Positions 17,729-25,513 of a stretch of DNA of 64,000 nucleotides are shown here, one piece after another; the first letter of the stretch is position 1, and each line of letters begins with the position of its first letter. The notes below the pieces were generated by a model that was not told the origin of the DNA, searched no databases, and saw only the letters and a list, made by a program, of their open reading frames with translations. The position numbers were made by a program, and so were the translations under genes. The DNA comes from Nocardia otitidiscaviarum NBRC 14405 (GTDB taxonomy: Bacteria > Actinomycetota > Actinomycetes > Mycobacteriales > Mycobacteriaceae): assembly GCF_000308635.1 (NCBI RefSeq), contig NZ_BAGD01000119.1, positions 1-64,000 on the forward strand, in the 5' to 3' direction.

Positions 17729-19245
17729 GCGACGGTCCTCGCGATTTCCTCGAGCTGCTGCGGGAGCGGGCGCGACGGCACCCCGACGCCCCGGCGCTGG
17801 GCATGGTCGGCGCCCGGCCGCTCAGCTACGGCGAACTCGACGCACTCATCGGAGGCGTAGCGGAGCGGTTGCACGCCAATGGGTTTCGTCCCGGCGACCG
17901 GATGCTGTTCTCCATCCGCCCCTGCGTAGACGCGGTGGCGCTCATCTTCGGCACCATCGCGGCCGGGGGAACCATCGTCTTCGTCGATCCGGGTGTGGGG
18001 CCGGAGTTGTTCGCGCGACGGCTGGATATCGTCCAACCCACCTGGGCGGCAACCGAATCCCTGCTCCACCTGCTGAGCGGACCGCTGCGCCGGATCGGGC
18101 GGGCGCGAGGGCTGGAGCTGCCCGCCTTCGGACGGCTGCGGGTGCGGCATATCCACAGCGGCCCGCGGTTGCCGGGGACGCCGGGGGCGTCACTGCCGCT
18201 GCGACGGCTGCTGCGCCCCGGTGCGAGCGATTCGGCACGGCGGCTGGATCCCGACACCGATGCGCTGATCGTCTTCACCTCGGGCACCACCGATGACCCC
18301 AAAGCCGTTGTGCACACCCGTGGTTCGCTCGGGGCCGGGCTGGCGGCCATGGCGGGGCGGTCCAGCCTCGGGCCGGGGGCGCATCTGCACACCGAACAGC
18401 TGATGATGGGTTTGCCCGCGCTCATGGCGGGGGCGCACTGGTCGCTGCCGCGCTATCCGCGCTTCGGCACGCATATCGACCCGATCGAATTCACCCGTGG
18501 GCTGGATGCGGCGACGCACGCCTTCTTCACGCCCGCCGATTTGGCGGTGGCGCTCACCGCCATCGAATCCGGAACGCTGGCGGCACCCACGCTGCGGGAG
18601 GTGTCGCTCGGTGGGGCACCGGTGACCACCGCGCTGCTGCGCCGGGCACGCGCCGCGCTGCCCGGCTGCGAATTCCTCGCCATCTACGGCATGACCGAGA
18701 TCCTGCCGGTGGCGGTCACCACCGGGACGGCCAAGCTGGCCTACGACGGTGCGGGCGATCCGCTGGGCGCACCGGTCAGCGGTGTGGACGCACGGGTGGC
18801 CGACGACGGTGAGCTGATCCTGTCCGGACCCAACCTGTGCCGCGGCTACCTCGGCGAACCACCGCTGACAGAGGTCCGCACCGGCGATCTCGCGCGCATG
18901 GACGGCGACACCATCGTGCTGGTCGGCCGCAAGAAGGACATGATGATCCGAGGAAAGACCAATATCTATCCCGGACTGTACGAACCCGTGATCGCGCGGG
19001 TGCGCGGCGTGCGGCAGGCGATCATGGTCGGACTGCCCGACGAGATCGGGGACGAGCGGATCCTGCTCGCCGTGGTGGCGGACGGGGACGCGACGGCGGT
19101 GCGGGAGCGGCTCGCGCGCGAACTGCCCCGGCTGATCGACACGTCCGCGCTGCCCGACGAAATCGTGATGGTCGACGAGATCCCGGTGGGCGGGCGCACC
19201 CGCAAGCCCGACCGCGCGGCACTGCGCGCGCTGCTGCGCGGGTGA
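17725..19245 (+). CDS. AMP-dependent ligase, OleC (beta-lactone synthetase)-like
   Basis: A 506-residue adenylate-forming (ANL) enzyme. The A3 loop is FTSGTTDDPKAVVHT, with G to D after TT. A5 is IYGMTEILP, A7/A8 is RTGDLARMDGD and GRKKDMMIRGK, and the C-terminal lysine motif is GRTRKPDR. The N-domain segment FVDPGVGPELFARRLDIVQPTWA resembles the VDPGMG signature I recall from OleC, which closes beta-hydroxy acids to beta-lactones. A fatty acyl-AMP/CoA ligase role is the alternative. The GTG start at 17725 overlaps the GT2 stop (GTGA). The operon appears to end here. Confidence 0.82.
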   Translation: MSDGPRDFLELLRERARRHPDAPALGMVGARPLSYGELDALIGGVAERLHANGFRPGDRMLFSIRPCVDAVALIFGTIAAGGTIVFVDPGVGPELFARRLDIVQPTWAATESLLHLLSGPLRRIGRARGLELPAFGRLRVRHIHSGPRLPGTPGASLPLRRLLRPGASDSARRLDPDTDALIVFTSGTTDDPKAVVHTRGSLGAGLAAMAGRSSLGPGAHLHTEQLMMGLPALMAGAHWSLPRYPRFGTHIDPIEFTRGLDAATHAFFTPADLAVALTAIESGTLAAPTLREVSLGGAPVTTALLRRARAALPGCEFLAIYGMTEILPVAVTTGTAKLAYDGAGDPLGAPVSGVDARVADDGELILSGPNLCRGYLGEPPLTEVRTGDLARMDGDTIVLVGRKKDMMIRGKTNIYPGLYEPVIARVRGVRQAIMVGLPDEIGDERILLAVVADGDATAVRERLARELPRLIDTSALPDEIVMVDEIPVGGRTRKPDRAALRALLRG

Positions 19246-19289
19246 CACCGCGAGCATGACGCCGCTGGGCGTAGCGGGCAGATACACAC

Positions 19290-19313
19290 GGCGCGCCGAT
19301 GCGGGGGCGCGCC
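19290..19313 (+). terminator. GC-rich hairpin between convergent operons
   Basis: Two copies of GGCGCGCC (19290-19297 and 19306-19313) are separated by 8 bases and form an 8-bp stem-loop in the gap between the AMP-ligase gene and the oppositely oriented acyltransferase gene. There is no T-run. A bidirectional terminator role is inferred from position. Confidence 0.4.
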
Positions 19314-19475
19314 GACCACACCGGACGCACGAGGACGGTGGCGGCACAGCTCCGCCCCGGCCGGTCTCCCGGCGCGTCCGCGCAAACGGACCGGCGCCCG
19401 CCGCACATGGGCCGCCGCGATCCGGGCCACCGCACCGGGGCTACGGCCCGGTGCGAAAGTCGCGGTGCGGCTTGG

Positions 19476-21005
19476 CTACCCCACCCAGTCGGCCAGGGTC
19501 GTAAGCACCAGGTCGGCGAAGCGTTCGGCCGACTCCGGGGACAGCACGCCGTCCACGTAGCAGAACTCGAGACTCATTTCGTCGTGCGCGGTGGCCACGG
19601 CGACGGTGAGGGCGCTGACGCAGGAGTTGCCCGCGGCGACGGACAGGCCGCAGGTGCGCCACTCCCCCGGCGCGGGCGGGAGGTCGACGCGGCCGAGGTT
19701 GGTCACCGAGACATTCCACGGGGCCCGGCGGTCGATGAGTTTCACCACGCGCCAGCCGGATTCGAGAGACTTCGGGGTGCCGTAGCGCATCCCGGCGACC
19801 GTGGCGAGGTGCCGACGCTGGCGAACCTTGCGGTCGAGTTGGCGGTTCACCGAACGCGCCGCCGACCAGAGCGAGCGACGCGGGCCGAAGGGCACGAACG
19901 TGGTGAGAACCGGTGCGTAGATACCGAGTTCGTCGGCGGACGGGACGGGGGTCAGCTGCTGCCGGAAGTCCACCGGGGAGGCGATGCCCGTGCAGCCGCT
20001 GCGCTGGGGGCGCATCGTGTGCCCGATGGCGTGCGCCACCGCGCCGACCAGTGCCCCGTGCACCGTCACTCCGGCGGCGCGGCACTCCGCCGTCAGCGCG
20101 GCGAGCCGCCGCGCCTCCAGCACCCGGCGCACCGTCCGGGTCCGTCGATCCGGCAACGGCACGGGTCCGGCGCCGGTCAGCAACCGCGGGCGGCGCACGA
20201 GCGCCACCACCTGATCCGCGAGGGTTGTGAACAGGTACCGCCAGATCCCCCGTGCCGCAGGCGGAATGAGGTTGTCGGCCGGAGGAAACGGTGGACGCGA
20301 AGTAGTCGGATGCCATGTCACGGAAGATCCGGTGGCGGGTGCCGGGGGTGAGTGACCACGCCATGCGGGGCCGGATTCCGCCGCGGTGGGCGAGACGCCG
20401 CTCGACGCCGCTCCCGGCGCAACGGGTCCGGCCGCACCGGCGCTGTGGGCTCCAGGCTCGGTCGACGCGGACTCGGTTGACGCGGACTCGGAAGTCGCGG
20501 GGTCAGGTTCCGGGTTTTCACACGCCCCGCCGTCCGCCGCGTAGTCGATCAGCTTGCGCAGCAGGGTGATCAGGGAGCGGCCGTCGAGGAGTACGTGGGA
20601 GACGGTCAGCAGGATGTCGTGGTGTTCCGCCGGGGTGCCGACCGCGTGCACGATGTCCACCGCCCGCGCCAAGCCGGTCGCGGTGTCGAAGGGTGCCGCC
20701 AGTTCGGCGTCCACCGCGGCTCGCCAGAGCTCGGGGTCGTCGGTCTCCACGCGGCGCACGGGGAGCCGGGGGTCGGCCAGTGGGACGAAGCGCGGGGCGA
20801 AGGCCGCGCCGTGCTCGACTCCGACTCGCAGCAGCGGGTATTCGGCCAACAGCGCCGCGGCCGCGCGCTCCAGTCGGTCCGGTGCGATCCGCCCGTGCAC
20901 CCGGATCCGCCCGATGCAGTTGGACGGCGAGATGCGGTCGATGATCCAGAACCACCGCTCCGACGGGCTCAATGGGCGTACTACCGCCGATCCCGCAACG
21001 ATCAC
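19476..21005 (-). CDS. PapA-like condensation-fold acyltransferase
   Basis: A 509-residue protein of the condensation-domain/PapA acyltransferase superfamily. The active-site motif is SHVLLDG: the second (catalytic) His and the DG of HHxxxDG are kept and the first His is Ser. The solvent-channel strand SVTNLGRVDLPP and the family's DFRQQL segment follow. A 60-residue Ser/Ala/Pro-rich linker (about residues 165-225) interrupts the N-terminal half. A GTG start at 21005 has GAGGAG upstream. PapA proteins esterify long-chain alcohols or sugars with acyl groups; in this neighbourhood it may acylate the condensed or glycosylated lipid made by the convergent operon. Confidence 0.82.
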   Translation of the reverse strand: MIVAGSAVVRPLSPSERWFWIIDRISPSNCIGRIRVHGRIAPDRLERAAAALLAEYPLLRVGVEHGAAFAPRFVPLADPRLPVRRVETDDPELWRAAVDAELAAPFDTATGLARAVDIVHAVGTPAEHHDILLTVSHVLLDGRSLITLLRKLIDYAADGGACENPEPDPATSESASTESASTEPGAHSAGAAGPVAPGAASSGVSPTAAESGPAWRGHSPPAPATGSSVTWHPTTSRPPFPPADNLIPPAARGIWRYLFTTLADQVVALVRRPRLLTGAGPVPLPDRRTRTVRRVLEARRLAALTAECRAAGVTVHGALVGAVAHAIGHTMRPQRSGCTGIASPVDFRQQLTPVPSADELGIYAPVLTTFVPFGPRRSLWSAARSVNRQLDRKVRQRRHLATVAGMRYGTPKSLESGWRVVKLIDRRAPWNVSVTNLGRVDLPPAPGEWRTCGLSVAAGNSCVSALTVAVATAHDEMSLEFCYVDGVLSPESAERFADLVLTTLADWVG

Positions 21006-21073
21006 GGGCCCTCCTCACTACCGCGTCAACGGTAGTCGGCGGGCCCGCGATCAGCAGGTCGAACGACCAGGGC

Positions 21074-22312
21074 TCAGTTGGCGCGCGGCGGGCCGGGCGG
21101 CACCGGAGTGGCCGAGACGGCGGGCGCGGGATCGCCCTGCAACGCCGACATGCTCTTCCAGGTGTTCCAGTCGATGGTCCAGTCGTAGATGTCGCCGTCG
21201 GCCGCCGACAACTGGATGCGGGTGCCGGTCACCTCGACCGGGTCGCCGTAGAGCGCGGTCGGGAAATACGCCTGCGCGTCCGCCGGGCTCAGATTGATGC
21301 AGCCGTTGGTGACATTCGTATTGCCCTGCGCCGACAGCGATTCCGGATTCGCGTGGATGAACTCGCCATTGTTGGAGATGCGCACCGCCCAGCGCTCCCG
21401 CACGTTCTCGTAGTACGGCGGATTCGACATCATGAAGTCCTCGTACTTCTCCGTCACCACGTGGATGCCGGAGCGGGTGACATTGCGGTCCTCATTGCCC
21501 TCGCCGTAGCTCACCGGGAAATCGAAGACCACCTGGCCGTCGCGCACCACCCGCATGCGGTGGCTGGGGGCGTCGGCCTTGACGATCTGGGCGCGGCCGA
21601 TGCTGAAGTTCGAGCTCATATCGGCCGCGCCGTACGCGCCGTCGCCCATATCGATGCCATACAGCTTGGCCTGAAGGTCCACCGTGGTGCCGGGCGTCCA
21701 GTACTCGCGCGGACGCCAGTGCGCGCGGGAGCCGCCGTTGTCGTCCGGCAGCCACGCCCACGAGCCCTCCACGCCGGGATCGGTGCTGACCGTCATGGCC
21801 CGCTCCACCGCCGCCTTGTTCTCGACATGCCTGCTGAACTGCACGATGATCGGCGCGGCGATGCCGACCTGCTGGCCGTCGCCGATATTGATGGTCGCCG
21901 ACACCGTCGACTGGGGTTGCAGCGTGGTGAACTTGGCGTCGATCGGCACCGGCTTGCCGTCGGTGCCGGTGGCGGTGCCCGACCAGCTGTAGGTGACGCC
22001 ATAGCCGAGCGGCTCGGTCACCGTGAACGCCGTGTGGTCGGCATTGAACTCGCCGGTGACCTGTTTGCCGTTGGGGTTGGTCAGGGCCACCTGGTCGATG
22101 CGGCCGCCGGCCACCGAGACCGAGACGGGTGCGGTGGGGTTGACGTCGTCGGCGCCGTCGCCGGGGTCGACTGTCACCTTTGCGACGGGGCCCGCGGGGG
22201 CCTGCGGGCCGTCACCCTTATCCGATGAACATCCGGCCAGCAGCGCGACCGCGGCGAGAAACGCGGTCAGCACCGTGGCCACTCGTCTGGCGGATCCTCC
22301 TCGATTGCTCAC
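21074..22312 (-). CDS. L,D-transpeptidase lipoprotein (LdtMt5/LprQ-like)
   Basis: A 412-residue envelope enzyme that forms 3-3 peptidoglycan crosslinks. The N-terminus is a lipoprotein signal (FLAAVALLAGC lipobox). Two Ig-like domains follow (about residues 40-260), then a YkuD catalytic domain with FDFPVSYGEGN, the catalytic FIHANPES His and NVTNGCINLS Cys. The usual S/T-H-G-C reads T-N-G-C, so the His before the catalytic Cys is replaced by Asn; I recall a similar change in LdtMt5 (Rv0483), which has the same murB neighbour. The C-terminus is Pro-rich. It lies 66 bases downstream of murB on the same strand. Confidence 0.93.
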   Translation of the reverse strand: MSNRGGSARRVATVLTAFLAAVALLAGCSSDKGDGPQAPAGPVAKVTVDPGDGADDVNPTAPVSVSVAGGRIDQVALTNPNGKQVTGEFNADHTAFTVTEPLGYGVTYSWSGTATGTDGKPVPIDAKFTTLQPQSTVSATINIGDGQQVGIAAPIIVQFSRHVENKAAVERAMTVSTDPGVEGSWAWLPDDNGGSRAHWRPREYWTPGTTVDLQAKLYGIDMGDGAYGAADMSSNFSIGRAQIVKADAPSHRMRVVRDGQVVFDFPVSYGEGNEDRNVTRSGIHVVTEKYEDFMMSNPPYYENVRERWAVRISNNGEFIHANPESLSAQGNTNVTNGCINLSPADAQAYFPTALYGDPVEVTGTRIQLSAADGDIYDWTIDWNTWKSMSALQGDPAPAVSATPVPPGPPRAN

Positions 22313-22378
22313 TTACGCCAAGTTACCCCTCGATACGGCGTGCTCCGGGCTACGCGGACCGTGGGGAACGCCACCCCG

Positions 22379-23536
22379 TCAGAGGGTCAGGCCGACGGTC
22401 ACCGGCTCCGGTTCCAGGCGGATGCCGAAGCACTCGGCCACACCGTCGCGGACCGTGCGGGCCAGCGCGACCACATCCGACGCCTTGGCCGCACCGCGAT
22501 TCGTCAAGGCCAGGGTGTGCTTCGTGGACAGCCGTGCCGGGGCCGACTCGTCCGGGAATCCCTTCGCGAAACCCGCGCGCTCGATGAGCCAGCCCGCCGA
22601 GAACTTCACGCCGTCCGGGGCGGGATAGGTGGGCACCGCCACATCCGGACCCACCCGGGCGGCGATCGCCGCACGCACCTCGTCCACACGGGCGGCGGGC
22701 ACCACCGGGTTGGTGAAGAACGAGCCCGCGCTCCAGGTGTCGTGATCGGCCGGATCCAGCACCATGCCCTTGCCCGCGCGCAACCGCAACACCGCCGCGC
22801 GGACGTCGGCGGCGGGACGGGACTCACCCTCCTCGGCGCCGAGGGCGGCGGCCAGCTCGCGGTAGCGCAGGGGTGCGCTGGAACCGTCGGCACGCAGGGC
22901 GAATTCGACGGCCAGCACGACCGCGTGATCACTGTGCTTGAGCACCGAGGTGCGATAGCCGAAACCGAGTTCGGACGGCTGCACCCAGGCGATCTCCCCG
23001 GACGCCCGATCCAGCAGCTGGACGCGGGTGAGCAGGCTCGCGACCTCGACGCCGTACGCACCGACGTTCTGCACCGGCGTCGCACCAGCGGAACCCGGGA
23101 TGCCGGACAGGCATTCGAGACCGCCGTACCCGGCGGCGACTGTCGCGGCGACCACGGCATCCCAGTTCGCGCCCGCCTCGGCGATCACGCGCACCGCATC
23201 GCCCCCACCCGCCGTATCGGACCCACCGTCCGTGCCCGCCTGGATTCGCACGCCCTCGGTGGCGATCCGCACCACCACACCGGGGAATCCTTCGTCGGCG
23301 ACGAGGAGGTTCGAGCCGCCCGCGACCAGCAGCACCGGGATGTCGGCGGCGTCCAGGGCGCGGACCGTCGCCACCAGCGCCTCCGTGCCGGCGCAATCCG
23401 CGACGGGGGCCGGGCCGCCCACCCGCAGGGTCGTCAGCTCCGCCAGCGGTACCGCGTCGCGCAGTCGCGCGCCGGTCGTCGCCAGCATGTCCCGCAGGTG
23501 CTCGAACGGCACCACCCGAGAAGTACGCACAGGCAC
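22379..23536 (-). CDS. murB: UDP-N-acetylmuramate dehydrogenase
   Basis: About 385 residues. The enzyme reduces UDP-GlcNAc-enolpyruvate to UDP-MurNAc with NADPH, a committed peptidoglycan step. FAD-binding LVAGGSNLLVADEGFPG, GLECLSGIPGSAGATPVQNVGAYG, the GFGYRTSVLK segment and the catalytic Ser in SAGSFFTNPVV are all present. I chose the GTG at 23536. The ATG at 23566 would overlap the start of the divergent DUF2505 gene at 23557 by 10 bases. No strong ribosome site helps, so the start is uncertain. It is followed by the L,D-transpeptidase gene. Confidence 0.93.
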   Translation of the reverse strand: MPVRTSRVVPFEHLRDMLATTGARLRDAVPLAELTTLRVGGPAPVADCAGTEALVATVRALDAADIPVLLVAGGSNLLVADEGFPGVVVRIATEGVRIQAGTDGGSDTAGGGDAVRVIAEAGANWDAVVAATVAAGYGGLECLSGIPGSAGATPVQNVGAYGVEVASLLTRVQLLDRASGEIAWVQPSELGFGYRTSVLKHSDHAVVLAVEFALRADGSSAPLRYRELAAALGAEEGESRPAADVRAAVLRLRAGKGMVLDPADHDTWSAGSFFTNPVVPAARVDEVRAAIAARVGPDVAVPTYPAPDGVKFSAGWLIERAGFAKGFPDESAPARLSTKHTLALTNRGAAKASDVVALARTVRDGVAECFGIRLEPEPVTVGLTL

Positions 23537-23556
23537 AGACGGTAGCGTGTCCCCCC

Positions 23557-24042
23557 ATGGCGACACCTCTGGCCTTCACCGGGCGCTCCGCCCACTCCGC
23601 CGCGTCCGTACGCGCGGCCTTCGCCAATGAGCAGTATTGGAAGGACCGCGTCGAGCAGGTCGGCGGCGTCAACGCGCGCATCGAATCCATCGCCATCGAC
23701 GGCGAGCGGGTGCACGTGGAGCTCGTCCAGACCATTCCCCCCGCGGACCTGCCCGCCCAGATCACCGCGATCAAACCGGACGGGCTGGTCATTCCGCGGA
23801 CCGAGGTCTGGAACGGCTCGTCGGGCACCTTCACCGCGCGGGTCGACGGCGCGCCCGCCGAGGTGAGCGGCACCCTCACCCTCAGCGCGGACGGTACCGG
23901 CTCCACCTACGTGGTCGACGGCAACATCGAGGTCAAGATCCCGCTCTTCGGCCGCAAGATCGAAGCCGCCATCCAGGAGAACCTGAGCGACCTGCTGGTC
24001 CGCGAGGCCGAGTTCACCGACAATTGGCTGTCTTCGCACTGA
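23557..24042 (+). CDS. DUF2505 domain protein
   Basis: A 161-residue cytosolic protein of the actinobacterial DUF2505 family, which has an SRPBCC-like lipid/ligand-binding fold. It starts TPLAFTGRSAHSAASVRAAFANEQYWKDRVEQVGG and has VVDGNIEVKIPLFGRKIEAAIQENLSDLL near the C-terminus, both typical. The function is not established. It is divergent from murB with a very short gap, as the DUF2505 gene Rv0481c is in M. tuberculosis (from memory). A second copy follows 31 bases downstream. Confidence 0.85.
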   Translation: MATPLAFTGRSAHSAASVRAAFANEQYWKDRVEQVGGVNARIESIAIDGERVHVELVQTIPPADLPAQITAIKPDGLVIPRTEVWNGSSGTFTARVDGAPAEVSGTLTLSADGTGSTYVVDGNIEVKIPLFGRKIEAAIQENLSDLLVREAEFTDNWLSSH

Positions 24043-24073
24043 CCGCGGCTATCCGCCGGTAACCTCACCGCTC

Positions 24074-24589
24074 ATGGCCCGCCGACTCGACTACTCCGCC
24101 CGCTATCCGCTGCACACCACCGAAGAGGTCTACACGGCTCTGTCCAGCCGCCCCTACTGGGATGCGCGGATCGAGGAGATGCGGAAATACTCACCCAACG
24201 ACGTGGTGAACCTGACGGCGGGCGACGACGGAATCGAGGTGGTGCTGCGTCATGTGCTGCCGCGCGACATGCTGCCGCCCATGGCGCAGACCGTCATGCG
24301 CGGCGATATGACCATCACCCGCACCGAGCACTACGGCCCGTTCGGGCCCGAGGTGCACGGCACCTATACCGCGGAAATCCCGAACGGGCCGGGCACGCTC
24401 GGCGGGAAACTGCACCTGTTCCCCACCGAGATCGGCTGCACCCTGCGCATCTCCTCCCGGGCGCAGGTGCACATCCCGTTCTTCGGAACCAAGCTCGAAC
24501 AACTGCTGCTCGTGAACCTGATCGACCTGTTCCGGGCGGAAGCCGAAATGACACAGCGGTGGCTGGACGAGCTGAAACCCGTCCACTAG
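24074..24589 (+). CDS. DUF2505 domain protein, second copy
   Basis: A 171-residue paralogue of the preceding protein. The shared pattern is ARRLDYSARYPLHTTEEVYTALSSRPYWDARIEEM at the start and VHIPFFGTKLEQLLLVNLIDLFRAEAEMTQRWLDEL at the end. It is probably a ligand-binding SRPBCC-like fold of unknown role. The tandem arrangement points to duplication followed by divergence. The methyltransferase gene begins inside its last 31 bases, so the three genes form one transcript. Confidence 0.83.
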   Translation: MARRLDYSARYPLHTTEEVYTALSSRPYWDARIEEMRKYSPNDVVNLTAGDDGIEVVLRHVLPRDMLPPMAQTVMRGDMTITRTEHYGPFGPEVHGTYTAEIPNGPGTLGGKLHLFPTEIGCTLRISSRAQVHIPFFGTKLEQLLLVNLIDLFRAEAEMTQRWLDELKPVH

Positions 24590-25356
24590 CCAAGCCCATC
24601 GGCACCATCACGCGCGGCACCACCGGCATCAACCGGTTGCGGCGCGGTGACCGGTGGCTGGTCCACGACGAACTGGTAACCGGGCGGCTGCTGGCCGCGA
24701 CGCGGCCGCTGGTCGTGGACCTCGGCTACGGGGCCATGCCGGTCACGACGCTGGAATTGGCCGCGCGGCTGCGCACGGTGCGCGCCGATATTCGCGTGGT
24801 GGGGTTGGAGATCGACCCCGAGCGGGTGGTGCCCGGCCGCGACGGCGTCGAATTCGCGCGCGGGGGTTTCGAATTGGCGGGCCTGCGGCCGGATCTGGTG
24901 CGGGCCTTCAATGTGCTGCGGCAGTATCCGGAATCGGCGGTGCCGGGGGCCTGGGACACCATCCTCGGGAATCTCGCGCCCCGCGGGCTGCTGCTGGACG
25001 GCACCTGCGACGAACTCGGGCGGCGGTGCGCGTGGGTGCTGCTCGACCGCGCCGGACCGCTCTCACTGACCCTCGCCTGGGATCCGTTCGATATCGAGAA
25101 ACCCTCCGACCTCGCCGAACGACTGCCGAAAGTCCTGATCCACCGCAATGTTCCGGGCGAACGCATCCACACGCTGCTGACCGCCGCCGATCGGGCCTGG
25201 GCCCACGCGGCACCGCTGGCGGTGTTCGGGCCGCGGGTGCGGTGGCGGCACGCGGCGAATCTGCTGCGGCAGGAGGGCTTTCCGCTGCGGGCCTACCGGC
25301 GGCGGCTGCGCGACTGTGTGCTGTCGGTGCCGTGGGCGGCCGTCGCGCCGCGGTGA
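24559..25356 (+). CDS. Class I SAM-dependent methyltransferase-like protein
   Basis: A 265-residue Rossmann-fold protein. The SAM motif I position reads VVDLGYGAMPVTTLELA, motif II has VVGLEIDPERV, and LRQYPESAVPGAW lies near motif IV. The D-x-G-x-G core is DLGYG. Methylation is inferred from the fold only. The GTG start at 24559 lies inside the second DUF2505 gene (31-base overlap), a sign of coupled translation. The substrate is unknown. Confidence 0.78.
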   Translation: MAGRAETRPLAKPIGTITRGTTGINRLRRGDRWLVHDELVTGRLLAATRPLVVDLGYGAMPVTTLELAARLRTVRADIRVVGLEIDPERVVPGRDGVEFARGGFELAGLRPDLVRAFNVLRQYPESAVPGAWDTILGNLAPRGLLLDGTCDELGRRCAWVLLDRAGPLSLTLAWDPFDIEKPSDLAERLPKVLIHRNVPGERIHTLLTAADRAWAHAAPLAVFGPRVRWRHAANLLRQEGFPLRAYRRRLRDCVLSVPWAAVAPR

Positions 25357-25513
25357 GTGGAATCCGGCGAGCAGCCCGACCGTCGTGCGGGACATCAACA
25401 CTCGGGCGGGTCGCGCCGCGCGGGTCGCGGCGAACCCCCCGTGCTGGGTGGCTGCCTCCCAGCGGACGGGAACCGCAGTCGAGCCGGTGGCGGCAGCGCG
25501 CAGATCGGCGGGC

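Noticed and set aside
23536..23566. The ATG at 23566 as the murB start
   Set aside because: It would overlap the divergent DUF2505 start; the residues it adds match no MurB N-terminus.
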